Assembly: GCA_030840545.1 (NCBI GenBank)
Contig: JAVEEH010000022.1
Location: 1 to 24,510, forward strand
DNA length: 24,510 nucleotides
Direction of reading: 5' to 3'
Source: Frankiaceae bacterium
GTDB taxonomy: Bacteria; Actinomycetota; Actinomycetes; JAFAQI01
Shown here one piece after another: positions 6,303 through 15,103 of the stretch (position 1 is its first letter; every line of letters begins with the position of its first letter). The position numbers were made by a program, and so were the translations under genes. A model generated the notes under the pieces. That model worked only from the letters and a program-made list of their open reading frames with translations. It was not told the DNA's origin and searched no databases.

Positions 6303-6746
6303 GTGCGCACGTACCAACCGAAGCCCGGCGACGTCCGGCGGCAGTGGCACGTCATCGACGCCACCGACGTCGTGCTCGGCCGGCTCGCCAGCCAGGCCGC
6401 CCAGCTGCTGCGTGGCAAGCACAAGCCGATCTACGCCCCGCACGTCGACACTGGCGACTTCGTCATCATCGTCAACGCCGCCAAGGTCGCGTTGACGGGC
6501 AACAAGCGGGAGCAGAAGATCGCCTACCGTCACTCCGGCTACCCGGGCGGCCTCAAGCAGGTGCCCTACACCGAGCTGCTCGAGAAGCGGCCCGACCGCG
6601 CCGTCGAGAAGGCGATCCAGGGAATGCTCCCGCACACCACGCTCGGACGGGCGATGGCCGGCAAGCTGAAGGTCTACGCCGGTCCCGAGCACCCCCACCA
6701 GGCTCAGCAGCCGGTGCCCTACGAGATCACGCAGGTGAGCCAGTAA
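6303..6746 (+). CDS. rplM: 50S ribosomal protein L13
   Basis: Large-subunit assembly protein that binds 23S rRNA early. The GTG at 6303 gives 147 residues, the normal family length, starting with the (M)RTYQPKPGD seen in actinobacterial L13 and continuing WHVIDATDVVLGRLAS, GKHKPIYAPHVDTGD and the family signature around GMLPHTTLGR. The frame is open upstream to 6186, but that extension lies in the promoter and leader and is not L13-like, so the GTG is preferred. Only a weak AGAGG is seen as ribosome binding site. The TAA shares its last base with the ATG of rpsI, the usual L13-S9 pair. Confidence 0.98.
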   Translation: MRTYQPKPGDVRRQWHVIDATDVVLGRLASQAAQLLRGKHKPIYAPHVDTGDFVIIVNAAKVALTGNKREQKIAYRHSGYPGGLKQVPYTELLEKRPDRAVEKAIQGMLPHTTLGRAMAGKLKVYAGPEHPHQAQQPVPYEITQVSQ

Positions 6747-7303
6747 TGGTGGAGACCGCCCCCGAGACCGCCGTCGACCCGACGCCGATCGACGAGTCAC
6801 CGGTGGCCGAGGTCGCCGGGACGGCCGACACCGACAGCGTCAGCGAGCCGGAGGCACCTGCCGCACCGGATGCGCCGGCGGTCGAGGAGGCACCGCGGGC
6901 GCCGCGCGCGCTCATCGGAGGTCCGGTCGGTGCGACCGGCCGCCGCAAGGAGGCGATCGCCCGCGTCCGGCTCGTGCCCGGTTCCGGCAAGTGGACGATC
7001 AACGGCCGCACGCTCGAGGACTACTTCCCCAACAAGGTTCACCAGCAGGTCGTCAACGAGCCGCTCAAGACGCTGGATGTCGTCGACCACTACGACGTGC
7101 TCGTGCGCGTCCAGGGTGGTGGTGTCTCCGGGCAGGCCGGCGCCGTGCGGCTCGGCATCGCCCGCGCGCTGACCCAGACCGATAGCGACGCCCGCCCGCC
7201 GCTCAAGAAGGCGGGCTTCCTGACCCGGGACGCGCGGGTCAAGGAGCGCAAGAAGTACGGCCTGAAGAAGGCGCGCAAGGCTCCGCAGTACTCCAAGCGG
7301 TAA
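6746..7303 (+). CDS. rpsI: 30S ribosomal protein S9 with acidic N-terminal extension
   Basis: Small-subunit protein whose C-terminal tail reaches the P-site tRNA. ATG 6746 overlaps the rplM stop (TAATG). The 185-residue product has a roughly 60-residue acidic, Ala/Pro/Glu-rich extension before the conserved start GATGRRKEAIARVRL. The S9 core follows: NGRTLEDYFPN, GGGVSGQAGAVRLGIARAL and the basic C-terminus ending KAPQYSKR. Actinobacterial S9 proteins commonly carry such an extension, but this one is on the long side. glmM starts with no gap after the stop, so the three genes are probably co-transcribed. Confidence 0.98.
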   Translation: MVETAPETAVDPTPIDESPVAEVAGTADTDSVSEPEAPAAPDAPAVEEAPRAPRALIGGPVGATGRRKEAIARVRLVPGSGKWTINGRTLEDYFPNKVHQQVVNEPLKTLDVVDHYDVLVRVQGGGVSGQAGAVRLGIARALTQTDSDARPPLKKAGFLTRDARVKERKKYGLKKARKAPQYSKR

Positions 7304-8632
7304 GTGGGCCGGCTGTTCGGGACGGATGGCGTTCGCGGCGTCGCGAACGTCGACCTGACCCCGGAGCTCGCGCTCGCGCTGGCCTCCGCCACGGTCGAGG
7401 AGCTCGGTGGCGACCGTCCCCTCGCCGTAGTCGGCAGGGACCCGCGCCCGTCCGGTGAGCTGCTCGAGGCCGCCGTCGTCGCCGGCCTGCTGGCCTCCGG
7501 AGCTGACGTCGTACGGCTCGGTGTCGTGCCGACCCCGGCCGTTGCCCACGCGCTGACTGTCCCGCTCGCCGGCAGCACCCCGCCGGCTTTCGGCGTGATG
7601 ATCTCCGCCAGCCACAACCCGATGCCCGACAACGGCATCAAGCTGTTCGGTGCGGGCGGCTACAAGGTGCCCGACGATGTCGAGGACCGGATCGCCAACA
7701 GGCTCGGCTCGCAGCGGCACCGCCCGAGCGGCACCGGCGTGGGCCGGGTGCGGGCTGACCTGAGCGACTCGATCGACTGGTACGTCGACCACCTGGTCTC
7801 CACCGTGCCGACACCGCTCACCGGGCTTCGAGTCGTCGTCGACTGCGCCAACGGGGCCGCCGCGGTGGCGGCACCGGCCGCCTATCGCCGGGCCGGCGCC
7901 GACGTGGTCGTCATCAATGACGACGCGACCGGCGACCGGATCAACGAGGGCTGCGGTGCGACCTGGCTAGGCCCGCTGCAGGACGCCGTCCGGGCCCACG
8001 GCGTGGCCGCCGGTCTGGCCCACGACGGCGACGCCGATCGCTGCCTCGCCGTCGACGCCGGCGGCCAGGTCGTCGACGGCGACCAGATCCTTGCGGTGCT
8101 CGCGGTAGCCCTCCAAGAGCGGGGCGAGCTGACCCGGGACACGGTCGCCGCGACCGTCATGACCAACCTCGGCTTCCACCAGGCCATGGCCGCGCACGGC
8201 ATCCGGGTCGCCGAAACCGCGGTCGGCGACCGCTACGTCCTGGAACGGATGCGGGCGGAGGGGCTCGCGCTGGGCGGCGAGCAGTCCGGCCACGTCATCC
8301 TGGCCGACCACGCCACCGCCGGCGACGGCATCCTGACGGGCCTGCACCTGCTGGCCCGGATCGCGCAGACCCAACGGTCGCTGGCCGACCTCGCCGGTGT
8401 CATGCGGCGGCTCCCGCAGGTGCTCGTCAACGTGCCGGTCGCCGACAAGGCTGCAGCGCTCGCCGCCCTCGAGCCGTTGGTGGCAACGGCGTCGAGCGAC
8501 CTCGGCAGCGACGGCAGAGTGCTCGTGCGGGCGAGTGGCACCGAGCCGCTGGTGCGAGTGATGGTCGAGGCGACCACGATGGAGCGCGCCGAGCGGGTCG
8601 CCGAGTCGCTCGCGGCAACGATCCGCTCCTGA
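7304..8632 (+). CDS. glmM: Phosphoglucosamine mutase
   Basis: Converts glucosamine-6-phosphate to glucosamine-1-phosphate for UDP-GlcNAc and so peptidoglycan synthesis, in the cytosol. GTG 7304 directly follows the rpsI stop. The 442-residue length is typical. Motifs in order: the start GRLFGTDGVRG, the catalytic phosphoserine loop SASHNP (phosphorylated Ser at 103), the Mg-binding DGDADR, the sugar-binding GGEQSGH and the phosphate-binding RASGTEPLVRV. glmS, which supplies its substrate, lies 600 bp downstream, separated by one convergent gene. No obvious ribosome binding site besides the end of rpsI, which suggests coupled translation. Confidence 0.98.
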   Translation: MGRLFGTDGVRGVANVDLTPELALALASATVEELGGDRPLAVVGRDPRPSGELLEAAVVAGLLASGADVVRLGVVPTPAVAHALTVPLAGSTPPAFGVMISASHNPMPDNGIKLFGAGGYKVPDDVEDRIANRLGSQRHRPSGTGVGRVRADLSDSIDWYVDHLVSTVPTPLTGLRVVVDCANGAAAVAAPAAYRRAGADVVVINDDATGDRINEGCGATWLGPLQDAVRAHGVAAGLAHDGDADRCLAVDAGGQVVDGDQILAVLAVALQERGELTRDTVAATVMTNLGFHQAMAAHGIRVAETAVGDRYVLERMRAEGLALGGEQSGHVILADHATAGDGILTGLHLLARIAQTQRSLADLAGVMRRLPQVLVNVPVADKAAALAALEPLVATASSDLGSDGRVLVRASGTEPLVRVMVEATTMERAERVAESLAATIRS

Positions 8633-8649
8633 GTCGCGGGCGAGTCCCG

Positions 8650-9123
8650 TCAGGCCTGCGCCGCCGCCGCGCGCATGGCGTCGATGTCGATCTTGCCCAT
8701 CGTGAGCATCGCCTGCATCGCGGCCTGCGCCTTCTTGGGGTCGGGGTCACCGAGCAGCTCCGGCAGTGCGGCGGGCACGACCTGCCAGGACACGCCGTAC
8801 TTGTCCTTCAGCCAGCCACACTGACTCGGCTCGCCACCCTCCGTCAGAGCGTCCCAGAAGTGGTCCACCTCCGCCGCTGTCTCACAGTGGATCTGGAACG
8901 AGACGGACTCGTTGAACTGGAACTCGGGGCCGCCGTTGAGGGCGACGAACTCCTGGCCGTCGAGCTCGAAGGACACCGTCATGACCATGCCCGCCGGTCG
9001 CGGGCCCGCGTCGCCGTATCGGGACACGTCCAGGATCCTGGAGTTCTTGAACAGCGCCGTGTAGAAGTTCGCCGCCTCTTCGCCTTCGGTGTCGAACCAC
9101 AAACAGGGCGTGACCTTACCCAT
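8650..9123 (-). CDS. PhnB-like VOC-superfamily protein
   Basis: A 157-residue protein of the PhnB / 3-demethylubiquinone-9 3-methyltransferase-like group of the glyoxalase (VOC) superfamily. It resembles the family in MGKVTPCLWFDTEGEEAANFY at the N-terminus, the EFVALNGGP strand, FWDALTEGG and the GWLKDKYGVSWQVVP block. The VOC fold is two beta-alpha-beta-beta-beta modules. Reaction and substrate are unknown, and the methyltransferase name is historical. AGGAGGAG lies 7 nt upstream of the ATG. It converges on glmM with 17 bp between stops and diverges from glmS, so it is probably a single-gene insertion between the two glm genes. Confidence 0.88.
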   Translation of the reverse strand: MGKVTPCLWFDTEGEEAANFYTALFKNSRILDVSRYGDAGPRPAGMVMTVSFELDGQEFVALNGGPEFQFNESVSFQIHCETAAEVDHFWDALTEGGEPSQCGWLKDKYGVSWQVVPAALPELLGDPDPKKAQAAMQAMLTMGKIDIDAMRAAAAQA

Positions 9124-9220
9124 GAAGCCGCTCCTCCTCGTGTCTGCCGACCGCTGCGTCGACCGTCCGTTCTAGAGACGCCCGCGGCCACGGAAACTCA
9201 TCGCTCACCGTGCCTTCCCG

Positions 9221-9226
9221 TACCCT
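9221..9226 (+). promoter_or_regulatory. Candidate -10 element of glmS, leaderless start
   Basis: TACCCT is followed by six bases and then the ATG of glmS. No Shine-Dalgarno is present and there is no room for one, so transcription probably begins at or next to the start codon. No convincing -35 is seen. Confidence 0.45.
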
Positions 9227-9232
9227 CGCAGC

Positions 9233-11068
9233 ATGTGCGGCATCGTCGGCTACGTCGGTGAGCAACCCGCCTTGGATGTCGTCCTCGAGGGTTTACGGCG
9301 GCTGGAGTACCGAGGCTACGACTCGGCCGGAGTCGCCGTGCTCGACCCGTCCGGCGGCGGCGCTCTGACCGTCGTACGCCGGGCCGGCAAGCTCGCGAAC
9401 CTCGAAGCGGCGCTCGCCGGCCGCGACATATCCGGCACGCTTGGCATCGGTCACACCCGCTGGGCCACGCACGGCGCACCCACCGACCGCAACGCGCACC
9501 CGCATGTCGACTGCACCGGCGCGATCGCGATCGTGCACAACGGCACCATCGAGAACTTCGCCGAGCTGCGCGAGGGCCTCGAGATGCGCGGGCACGAGCT
9601 GACCAGCGACACCGACACCGAGGCCGTTGCGCACCTCATCGAGGAGCGCTACGCCGGGGATCTCCCAGCCGCCGTCCGCAGCGTGTGCGCGGAGCTCGAC
9701 GGCTCGTTCGTGCTGGTGGTCACGCATCGCGAGCAACCCGACCTCGTCGTCGGGGCCCGCCGTAACCTTCCTCTCGTCGTCGGCATCGGTGACGGCGAGA
9801 ACTTCCTGGCCAGCGATGTCACCGCCTTCATCGCCCACACCCGGGAGGCGCGCGCGCTCGACCAGGACCAGGTCGTCGAGCTGCGGCGCAGCGGCGTCCG
9901 GGTGACCGACCTCGACGGTGCGGAGGTCGAAGGCGAGACCTTCCACGTCGACTGGGACACCGCCGCCGCCGAGAAGGCCGGCTACGACTACTTCATGCTC
10001 AAGGAGATCCAGGAGCAGCCGGCCGCCGTGTCGGAGACGATCGGTGGCCGCATCGGCGCCGACGGCAGGTTGCGCCTCGACGAGCTGTCGATCAGCGACG
10101 AGGACGTTCGCGGCTTCGAGAAGGTCTTCATCGTCGCGTGCGGCTCGTCCTACCACTCGGGCCTGGTCGGCAAGTATGCGATCGAGCGCTGGTGCCGACT
10201 GTCCGTCGAGGTCGAGATGGGGAGCGAGTTCCGCTACCGCGACCCGGTGCTCGACCGGCACACGCTCGTCATCGCGGTGTCGCAGAGCGGCGAGACCGCC
10301 GACACGCTCGAAGCGGTGCGGCACGCGCGCCAGCAGCGGGCCTGGGTGATGGCCATCACCAACACCGTCGGGTCGTCGATCGCCCGGGAGAGCGACGCAG
10401 TCTTCTACACCCGAGGCGGTCCCGAGATCGCCGTCGCGTCGACCAAGGCGGTCATGACGCAGCTCTCCGCCGTCTACCTCGTCGGCCTCTACCTCGCGCA
10501 GGTGCGCGGCACCCGGGACAGCGACGAGGTGCGTTCGCACTTCCACGACCTCGCCACCATCCCGGCACTCATCACCGAGGTGCTGAGTCGCATGGACGGC
10601 ACGCGCAAGCTGGCCCGCGACCTTTCCGGTGAGGAGCGGGTGCTCTTCCTCGGTCGCCACATCGGCTATCCGATGGCGCTGGAAGGCGCGCTGAAGCTGA
10701 AGGAGCTCGCCTACGTGTCGGCGGAAGGCATGCCGGCCGGTGAGATCAAGCACGGTCCGATCGCGTTGATCGACAAGGGCACACCGGTCGTGGTGCTCGC
10801 GACCCGGCACGCGCTGCAACCCAAGCTCGTCACCAACATCCAGGAGATCCGCGCGCGGGGTGCGCGGACCATCGTCGTCGCGACCGATGGTGACGAGAGC
10901 GTCACGCCTTACGCCGACCACCTCATCCGCCTGCCTGACACCAAGTCACTGCTGTCGCCGATGCTGACGCTGGTGCCCCTGCAGGTGTTCGCCGCCGAGT
11001 TCGCGATGGCCCGCGGGCTGGACGTCGATCAACCGCGCAACCTCGCCAAGTCCGTCACCGTCGAGTAA
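9233..11068 (+). CDS. glmS: Glutamine-fructose-6-phosphate aminotransferase (isomerizing)
   Basis: Makes glucosamine-6-phosphate from fructose-6-phosphate and glutamine, the first committed step to UDP-GlcNAc. The 611-residue length is standard. The N-terminal glutaminase domain starts MCGIVGYVG with the nucleophile Cys2 and continues HTRWATHG and HNGTIENF. Two SIS sugar-isomerase domains follow (ACGSSYHSG, SQSGETADT, STKAV, GEIKHGP), and the C-terminus ends DQPRNLAKSVTVE as in the family. The start is fixed by the need for Cys at position 2. No glmS ribozyme-like leader is present, as the ATG sits about 7 nt from a -10 element. Confidence 0.99.
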   Translation: MCGIVGYVGEQPALDVVLEGLRRLEYRGYDSAGVAVLDPSGGGALTVVRRAGKLANLEAALAGRDISGTLGIGHTRWATHGAPTDRNAHPHVDCTGAIAIVHNGTIENFAELREGLEMRGHELTSDTDTEAVAHLIEERYAGDLPAAVRSVCAELDGSFVLVVTHREQPDLVVGARRNLPLVVGIGDGENFLASDVTAFIAHTREARALDQDQVVELRRSGVRVTDLDGAEVEGETFHVDWDTAAAEKAGYDYFMLKEIQEQPAAVSETIGGRIGADGRLRLDELSISDEDVRGFEKVFIVACGSSYHSGLVGKYAIERWCRLSVEVEMGSEFRYRDPVLDRHTLVIAVSQSGETADTLEAVRHARQQRAWVMAITNTVGSSIARESDAVFYTRGGPEIAVASTKAVMTQLSAVYLVGLYLAQVRGTRDSDEVRSHFHDLATIPALITEVLSRMDGTRKLARDLSGEERVLFLGRHIGYPMALEGALKLKELAYVSAEGMPAGEIKHGPIALIDKGTPVVVLATRHALQPKLVTNIQEIRARGARTIVVATDGDESVTPYADHLIRLPDTKSLLSPMLTLVPLQVFAAEFAMARGLDVDQPRNLAKSVTVE

Positions 11069-11079
11069 CCACTCCTGAC

Positions 11080-11433
11080 GTGAGCATCGTGGGCATCGGC
11101 GTCGACGTCGTCGACGTAGCCCGCTTCGAGAAGTCACTCACGCGCACCCCGCGGCTTGCCGAACGGCTGTTCACCGACGCCGAGCGGGCGCTCCCGGTCG
11201 TCAGCCTGGCCGGGCGCTTCGCGGCCAAGGAGGCGCTGGCGAAGGCGATCGGAGCGCCGGGAGGCCTCGACTGGCACGACGCCGAGGTGGTCACCGCGGC
11301 TGACGGCCGCCCGTCGCTGCGCGTGTCAGGCACGGTGGCCGCCGCCGCCGAACACGCCGGGGTCGCCAGCTGGCACCTGTCGCTGTCGCACGACGGCGGC
11401 ATGGCCGTCGCGATGGTGGTGGCGGAGTCATGA
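11080..11433 (+). CDS. acpS: Holo-[acyl-carrier-protein] synthase
   Basis: Transfers 4'-phosphopantetheine from CoA to acyl carrier protein. GTG 11080 gives 117 residues opening SIVGIGVDVVDVARFE, with the Mg-binding Asp of the GVD motif, followed by the second signature RFAAKEALAKAIG and the C-terminal LSLSHDGGMAVAMV. It starts 11 nt after glmS and its TGA overlaps the ATG of nnr (ATGA), so the three are probably one operon. This glmS-acpS-nnr-alr order is common in Actinomycetota. Confidence 0.97.
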   Translation: MSIVGIGVDVVDVARFEKSLTRTPRLAERLFTDAERALPVVSLAGRFAAKEALAKAIGAPGGLDWHDAEVVTAADGRPSLRVSGTVAAAAEHAGVASWHLSLSHDGGMAVAMVVAES

Positions 11434-12902
11434 GGGCGGCCTACGACGCCGCGACGATCCGGGCGGCGGAGGAGCCGTTGCTCGCGTCGCTGCCGGACGG
11501 CACCCTCATGCAACGGGCCGCGACGGCCCTGACCCGGCGATGCGCGGCGATGCTCGGCCAGGTCTATGGCGCCCGGGTCGTCGTCCTCGCGGGCAGTGGC
11601 AACAACGGTGGCGACGGGCTTTACGCCGGCGCGCGGCTCGCCGGCCGCGGTGCCCGGGTGGACGCGATCCTGACAGGTGCTGACGCCCACCCGGCCGGTC
11701 TGCATGCGTTGCACGCCGCCGGTGGCCGCAGTGCAGCGGCCGGGACCGACGACGACACGCGGCTGCTCGGTGCTGCCGACCTCGTCATCGACGCGATGGT
11801 GGGCATCGGCGGGCATGGCGGGCTCCGCGAGCCCCAGGCCCGGCTCGCCGGGCTGCTCGCGCTGAACACTGCCGTCGTCGTCGCCGTCGACGTGCCGAGC
11901 GGCGTCGACGCGTCCACCGGAGTGGTCGACGGCTGCGCGGTGCGCGCCGACGTGACAGTGACGTTCGGTGCACTGAAGACCGGTCTTGTCGTCGCGCCCG
12001 GCGCTGAGCACGCCGGTGCGATCGACGTTGTCGACATCGGCCTGTCCCTGCCGCGACCCACGACGACCCTGCTCGATGCCGCCGACGTCGCAACGATGGT
12101 GCCGGAGCCAACGGGTGAGACCGACAAATACCGCCGCGGCGTCGTCGGAGTCGTCGCCGGCAGCGACGTCTACACCGGAGCCGCGGTCCTCGCCGTCGGC
12201 GGCGCTCTCGCCGCCGGCGCCGGCATGGTGCGTTTCGCCGGCGTCACCCCCGCGGCCGACGTGGTCCGCGCGCGATGGCCCGAGGCGGTGGTCACCGCCG
12301 TCGATCCCGGTGACGGTGCGGCTGTGATCGGCGCCGGCCGGGTGCAGGCATGGGTCGTCGGCTCGGGCCTCGGCACCGGTGCCGACGCGGCGGCCGTCGT
12401 CCGTGCCGTGCTTGGCACCGACATGCCGGTCCTCGTCGACGCCGACGCGATCACCGTGGTCGCGGAGCATCCGGGCTGGGTGCGCGACCGTGCCGCACCG
12501 ACGGTGCTGACTCCGCACGCCGGCGAGTTCGCCCGGTTGGCCGGCGTCGATCGCGCCGGCGTGGAGGCGCGGCGCCTCGACCACGTCTGCCGGCTCGCGG
12601 CCGACCTCCAGGCGACGATCGCGTTGAAGGGCTCCACCACCGTCATCGCCGACGGGTCGGGCGAGGTGCGCGTCAACACCGCGGACACGCCATATCTGGC
12701 AACTGCAGGCAGTGGCGACGTGCTGTCCGGCATCGCCGGCGCACTCCTGGCGGGCGGCCTGTCGGCACTCGACGCGGCGTCGGCGGGAGCGTTCCTGCAC
12801 GGCATGGCCGGCCTCGTTGCGATCGGGGCGCCGGCAGCACCGATCACGGCGATGGACCTGGTGGCGCACCTGCCAGCGGCGATCCGCGCCGTCCGCGGCT
12901 GA
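11430..12902 (+). CDS. nnr: Bifunctional NAD(P)HX epimerase / ADP-dependent dehydratase
   Basis: Repairs hydrated NADH and NADPH: the N-terminal YjeF_N domain epimerises R- and S-NAD(P)HX, and the C-terminal ribokinase-like domain dehydrates S-NAD(P)HX with ADP or ATP. At 490 residues it is the usual fused form. N-domain signs are GSGNNGGDGL and DVPSGVDASTG. C-domain signs are GSGLGTGADA, LTPHAGEFARL, ALKGSTTV and the nucleotide/catalytic motif AGSGDVLSGIAGALLAGG. ATG 11430 overlaps the acpS stop. Twelve bases separate its stop from the alr start. Confidence 0.97.
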   Translation: MRAAYDAATIRAAEEPLLASLPDGTLMQRAATALTRRCAAMLGQVYGARVVVLAGSGNNGGDGLYAGARLAGRGARVDAILTGADAHPAGLHALHAAGGRSAAAGTDDDTRLLGAADLVIDAMVGIGGHGGLREPQARLAGLLALNTAVVVAVDVPSGVDASTGVVDGCAVRADVTVTFGALKTGLVVAPGAEHAGAIDVVDIGLSLPRPTTTLLDAADVATMVPEPTGETDKYRRGVVGVVAGSDVYTGAAVLAVGGALAAGAGMVRFAGVTPAADVVRARWPEAVVTAVDPGDGAAVIGAGRVQAWVVGSGLGTGADAAAVVRAVLGTDMPVLVDADAITVVAEHPGWVRDRAAPTVLTPHAGEFARLAGVDRAGVEARRLDHVCRLAADLQATIALKGSTTVIADGSGEVRVNTADTPYLATAGSGDVLSGIAGALLAGGLSALDAASAGAFLHGMAGLVAIGAPAAPITAMDLVAHLPAAIRAVRG

Positions 12903-12914
12903 GACAATCCCCGC

Positions 12915-14045
12915 ATGGACCGGTTCGGCGCGTATGTCGATCTCGACGCGATCCGCGGCAACGTGGACACCTTGAGTCGCCACGCCGGCGACGCGTCCGT
13001 CATGGCGGTGGTCAAGGCCGACGGTTACGGGCACGGTCTGCTGCCGTCCGCCCGCGCCGCGCTCGACGGCGGTGCCGGCTGGCTCGGGGTCGCCTTCATC
13101 GAGGAGGCGCTGGCACTTCGGGCCGCGGGGCTTTCGGCTCCCGTACTCGCCTGGTTGATCGCCCCGGGCGAGGACCTCGGCCCGGCACTCGCCGCCGACA
13201 TCGACATCAGCGTCAGCGCGACCTGGGCCTTGGACGCCGTGGCCGCTGCCGCGGCATCGACGGGTCGTCCGGCCCGCGTGCATCTGAAGGTAGACACCGG
13301 TCTCGGTCGCGCGGGCGCGACGGAGGCGGACTGGCCGCAGCTCACCGAGTCCGCCGCGAAGCTCGAGGCGGAGGGCAGCATTGCGGTCGTCGGCGTCTGG
13401 TCGCACCTCGCCTACGCCGATGCGCCCGGACATCCGACGATCGCGCGCCAACGATCGGCGTTCGAGGAGGGGCTCGCGGTCGCTGCCCGCGCCGGCCTCC
13501 GGCCGCAGGTGCGCCACCTGGCCAACTCCGCGGCCACGCTGGCGTTGCCCGACACCCATTACGACCTCGTCCGGCCGGGCGTCGCGGTCTACGGCTTGTC
13601 GCCGGGACCGGACGTGGGAGCGGCACGCGGGCTCGGGCTCCGTCCCGCCATGTCCTTACGAGCCCGGATTGCCCTGGTCAAGGAGGTGCGCGCGGGGCAA
13701 GGCGTCTCCTACGGGCATCGCTACACAACGCAGACGGCCACGACGCTGGCGCTCATCCCGTTGGGTTACGCCGACGGGATCCCGCGGCAGGCGACCAACG
13801 TCGGGCCGGTGCAGATCGGGGGCCGGCGCTTCACCGTGAGTGGCACGGTGTGCATGGACCAGTTCGTCGTCGATGTCGCGGACGCGCCGGTCGTCGCCGG
13901 TGACGAGGTCGTGCTGTTCGGCGCCGGTGACGACGGCGAGCCGACGGCCGACGACTGGGCCGCCGCGGTCGGCACCATCAACTACGAGATCGTGACGCGC
14001 ATCGGCGCGCGGGTTCCTCGCTTCTACACCGGAGAACGCGCGTGA
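12915..14045 (+). CDS. alr: Alanine racemase (PLP-dependent)
   Basis: Interconverts L- and D-alanine for peptidoglycan. The 376-residue length fits. The PLP lysine is K34 in VVKADGYGHG and the opposing catalytic base is Y266 in GVSYGHRY. The C-terminal beta domain contains PLGYADGIPR and GTVCMDQFVVD. The ATG has no Shine-Dalgarno. GACAAT (12903-12908) lies six bases upstream, so a leaderless transcript from an internal promoter is possible in addition to read-through from nnr. The stop overlaps the GTG of the next gene (GTGA). Confidence 0.98.
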   Translation: MDRFGAYVDLDAIRGNVDTLSRHAGDASVMAVVKADGYGHGLLPSARAALDGGAGWLGVAFIEEALALRAAGLSAPVLAWLIAPGEDLGPALAADIDISVSATWALDAVAAAAASTGRPARVHLKVDTGLGRAGATEADWPQLTESAAKLEAEGSIAVVGVWSHLAYADAPGHPTIARQRSAFEEGLAVAARAGLRPQVRHLANSAATLALPDTHYDLVRPGVAVYGLSPGPDVGAARGLGLRPAMSLRARIALVKEVRAGQGVSYGHRYTTQTATTLALIPLGYADGIPRQATNVGPVQIGGRRFTVSGTVCMDQFVVDVADAPVVAGDEVVLFGAGDDGEPTADDWAAAVGTINYEIVTRIGARVPRFYTGERA

Positions 14046-15103
14046 ACCGCCGTCGGCTGGGCATAGCCGCCGCCGTTGTCGGCACTGTCGCGGCGGGGGC
14101 AGCAGCAGGTGTTGCGGTCGAGCGCCGGGTGGTGGGACGGGCCCGCAACCGCCCGGACCCTTACGCCGACGAGCCGTTCGGATCGCTGCACGGACGTGCG
14201 CAGGTCGTGGAGGCCGACGACGGAGTGCGACTGCATGTCGAGGTCGACGACGACCCGGCCGCCCCGGTCACCGTCGTGTTCATCCATGGTTTCACCCTGT
14301 CGATGGACTGCTGGCACTTCCAACGCCGCGACCTCGGTGACCTCGGGCGGCTGGTGTTCTATGACCAGCGAAGCCACGGGGCATCCGGTCGTTCGCCCCG
14401 CGAGCACGCGACGATCGACCAGCTCGGACGTGATCTGCTCGCCGTGCTCGATTCCGTTGCGCCGCAAGGCCCGATCGTGCTCGTGGGCCACTCGATGGGC
14501 GGGATGACGATCCTTGCGCTCGCTGACCGCCACCCTGAGCTGTTCGGCTCGCGGGTGGTCGGCGTCGGTCTCGTCGGGACCGCCGCGGGCGCGTTCGCCG
14601 AGACCATTCTGGGCATTCCCGGTGTGCTCGGCCGTGCCTTGCGTCCCGTTGCGCCTGGCGTGATCCGTGCGGCCAACCGGCGAGCGGATCTCATCGAACA
14701 TGGACGGCGAGCGGGTGGCGATATCGCGTTCCTCATCACCCGCAAGCTCTCCTTCGGCGGTGACGCGCCGCCGTCCCTCGTCGAGCTCATGGAACGCATG
14801 TTGGCCGGCACGCCGATCGATGTGATGACGGAGTTCTTCGACACGTTCCTCGACCACGACAAGCTGGATGCGCTGCAGGCCTTGCGCGGTGTCGAGACGA
14901 CGGTGCTGTGCGGTGAGCGCGACAAGCTCACGCCGCCGAAGAACAGTCACGAGATGGCCGAGGCACTTCCGGACGCCGAGCTGGTGATGGTGCCGCACGC
15001 CGGTCACATGGTGATGCTCGAGTGCCCGGCGCTGGTCAACGCCACGTTGCGTCGTCTCGTCAGTCGGGCGACGAGCGGCACGTCGCGAGCCCGATCGGCG
15101 TGA
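14042..15103 (+). CDS. Alpha/beta hydrolase with N-terminal membrane anchor
   Basis: A 353-residue alpha/beta-hydrolase-fold protein of unknown substrate. The first 28 residues (basic start, then Ala/Gly/Val run 8-27) are an uncleaved anchor or signal. The fold follows: oxyanion loop FIHGFTLS (80-87), YDQRSHGASGRS, the nucleophile elbow GHSMGG with S151, a cap region, and the C-terminal catalytic His in HAGHMVMLE. The GTG start overlaps the alr stop. A hydrolase in this position between alr and tsaE is seen widely in Actinomycetota, which hints at a conserved role, perhaps in the envelope, but none is established. Confidence 0.9.
   Translation: MNRRRLGIAAAVVGTVAAGAAAGVAVERRVVGRARNRPDPYADEPFGSLHGRAQVVEADDGVRLHVEVDDDPAAPVTVVFIHGFTLSMDCWHFQRRDLGDLGRLVFYDQRSHGASGRSPREHATIDQLGRDLLAVLDSVAPQGPIVLVGHSMGGMTILALADRHPELFGSRVVGVGLVGTAAGAFAETILGIPGVLGRALRPVAPGVIRAANRRADLIEHGRRAGGDIAFLITRKLSFGGDAPPSLVELMERMLAGTPIDVMTEFFDTFLDHDKLDALQALRGVETTVLCGERDKLTPPKNSHEMAEALPDAELVMVPHAGHMVMLECPALVNATLRRLVSRATSGTSRARSA

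Noticed and set aside
9293..10921. Long minus-strand open frame inside glmS
   Set aside because: Antisense shadow of a fully conserved glmS; no recognisable domain and no ribosome binding site.
11055..13559. Very long open frame (834 codons) on the minus strand opposite acpS-nnr-alr
   Set aside because: It is a mirror of high-GC codon bias. The three plus-strand genes have full family motifs, while this frame has only low-complexity, Arg/Gly/Asp-rich sequence.
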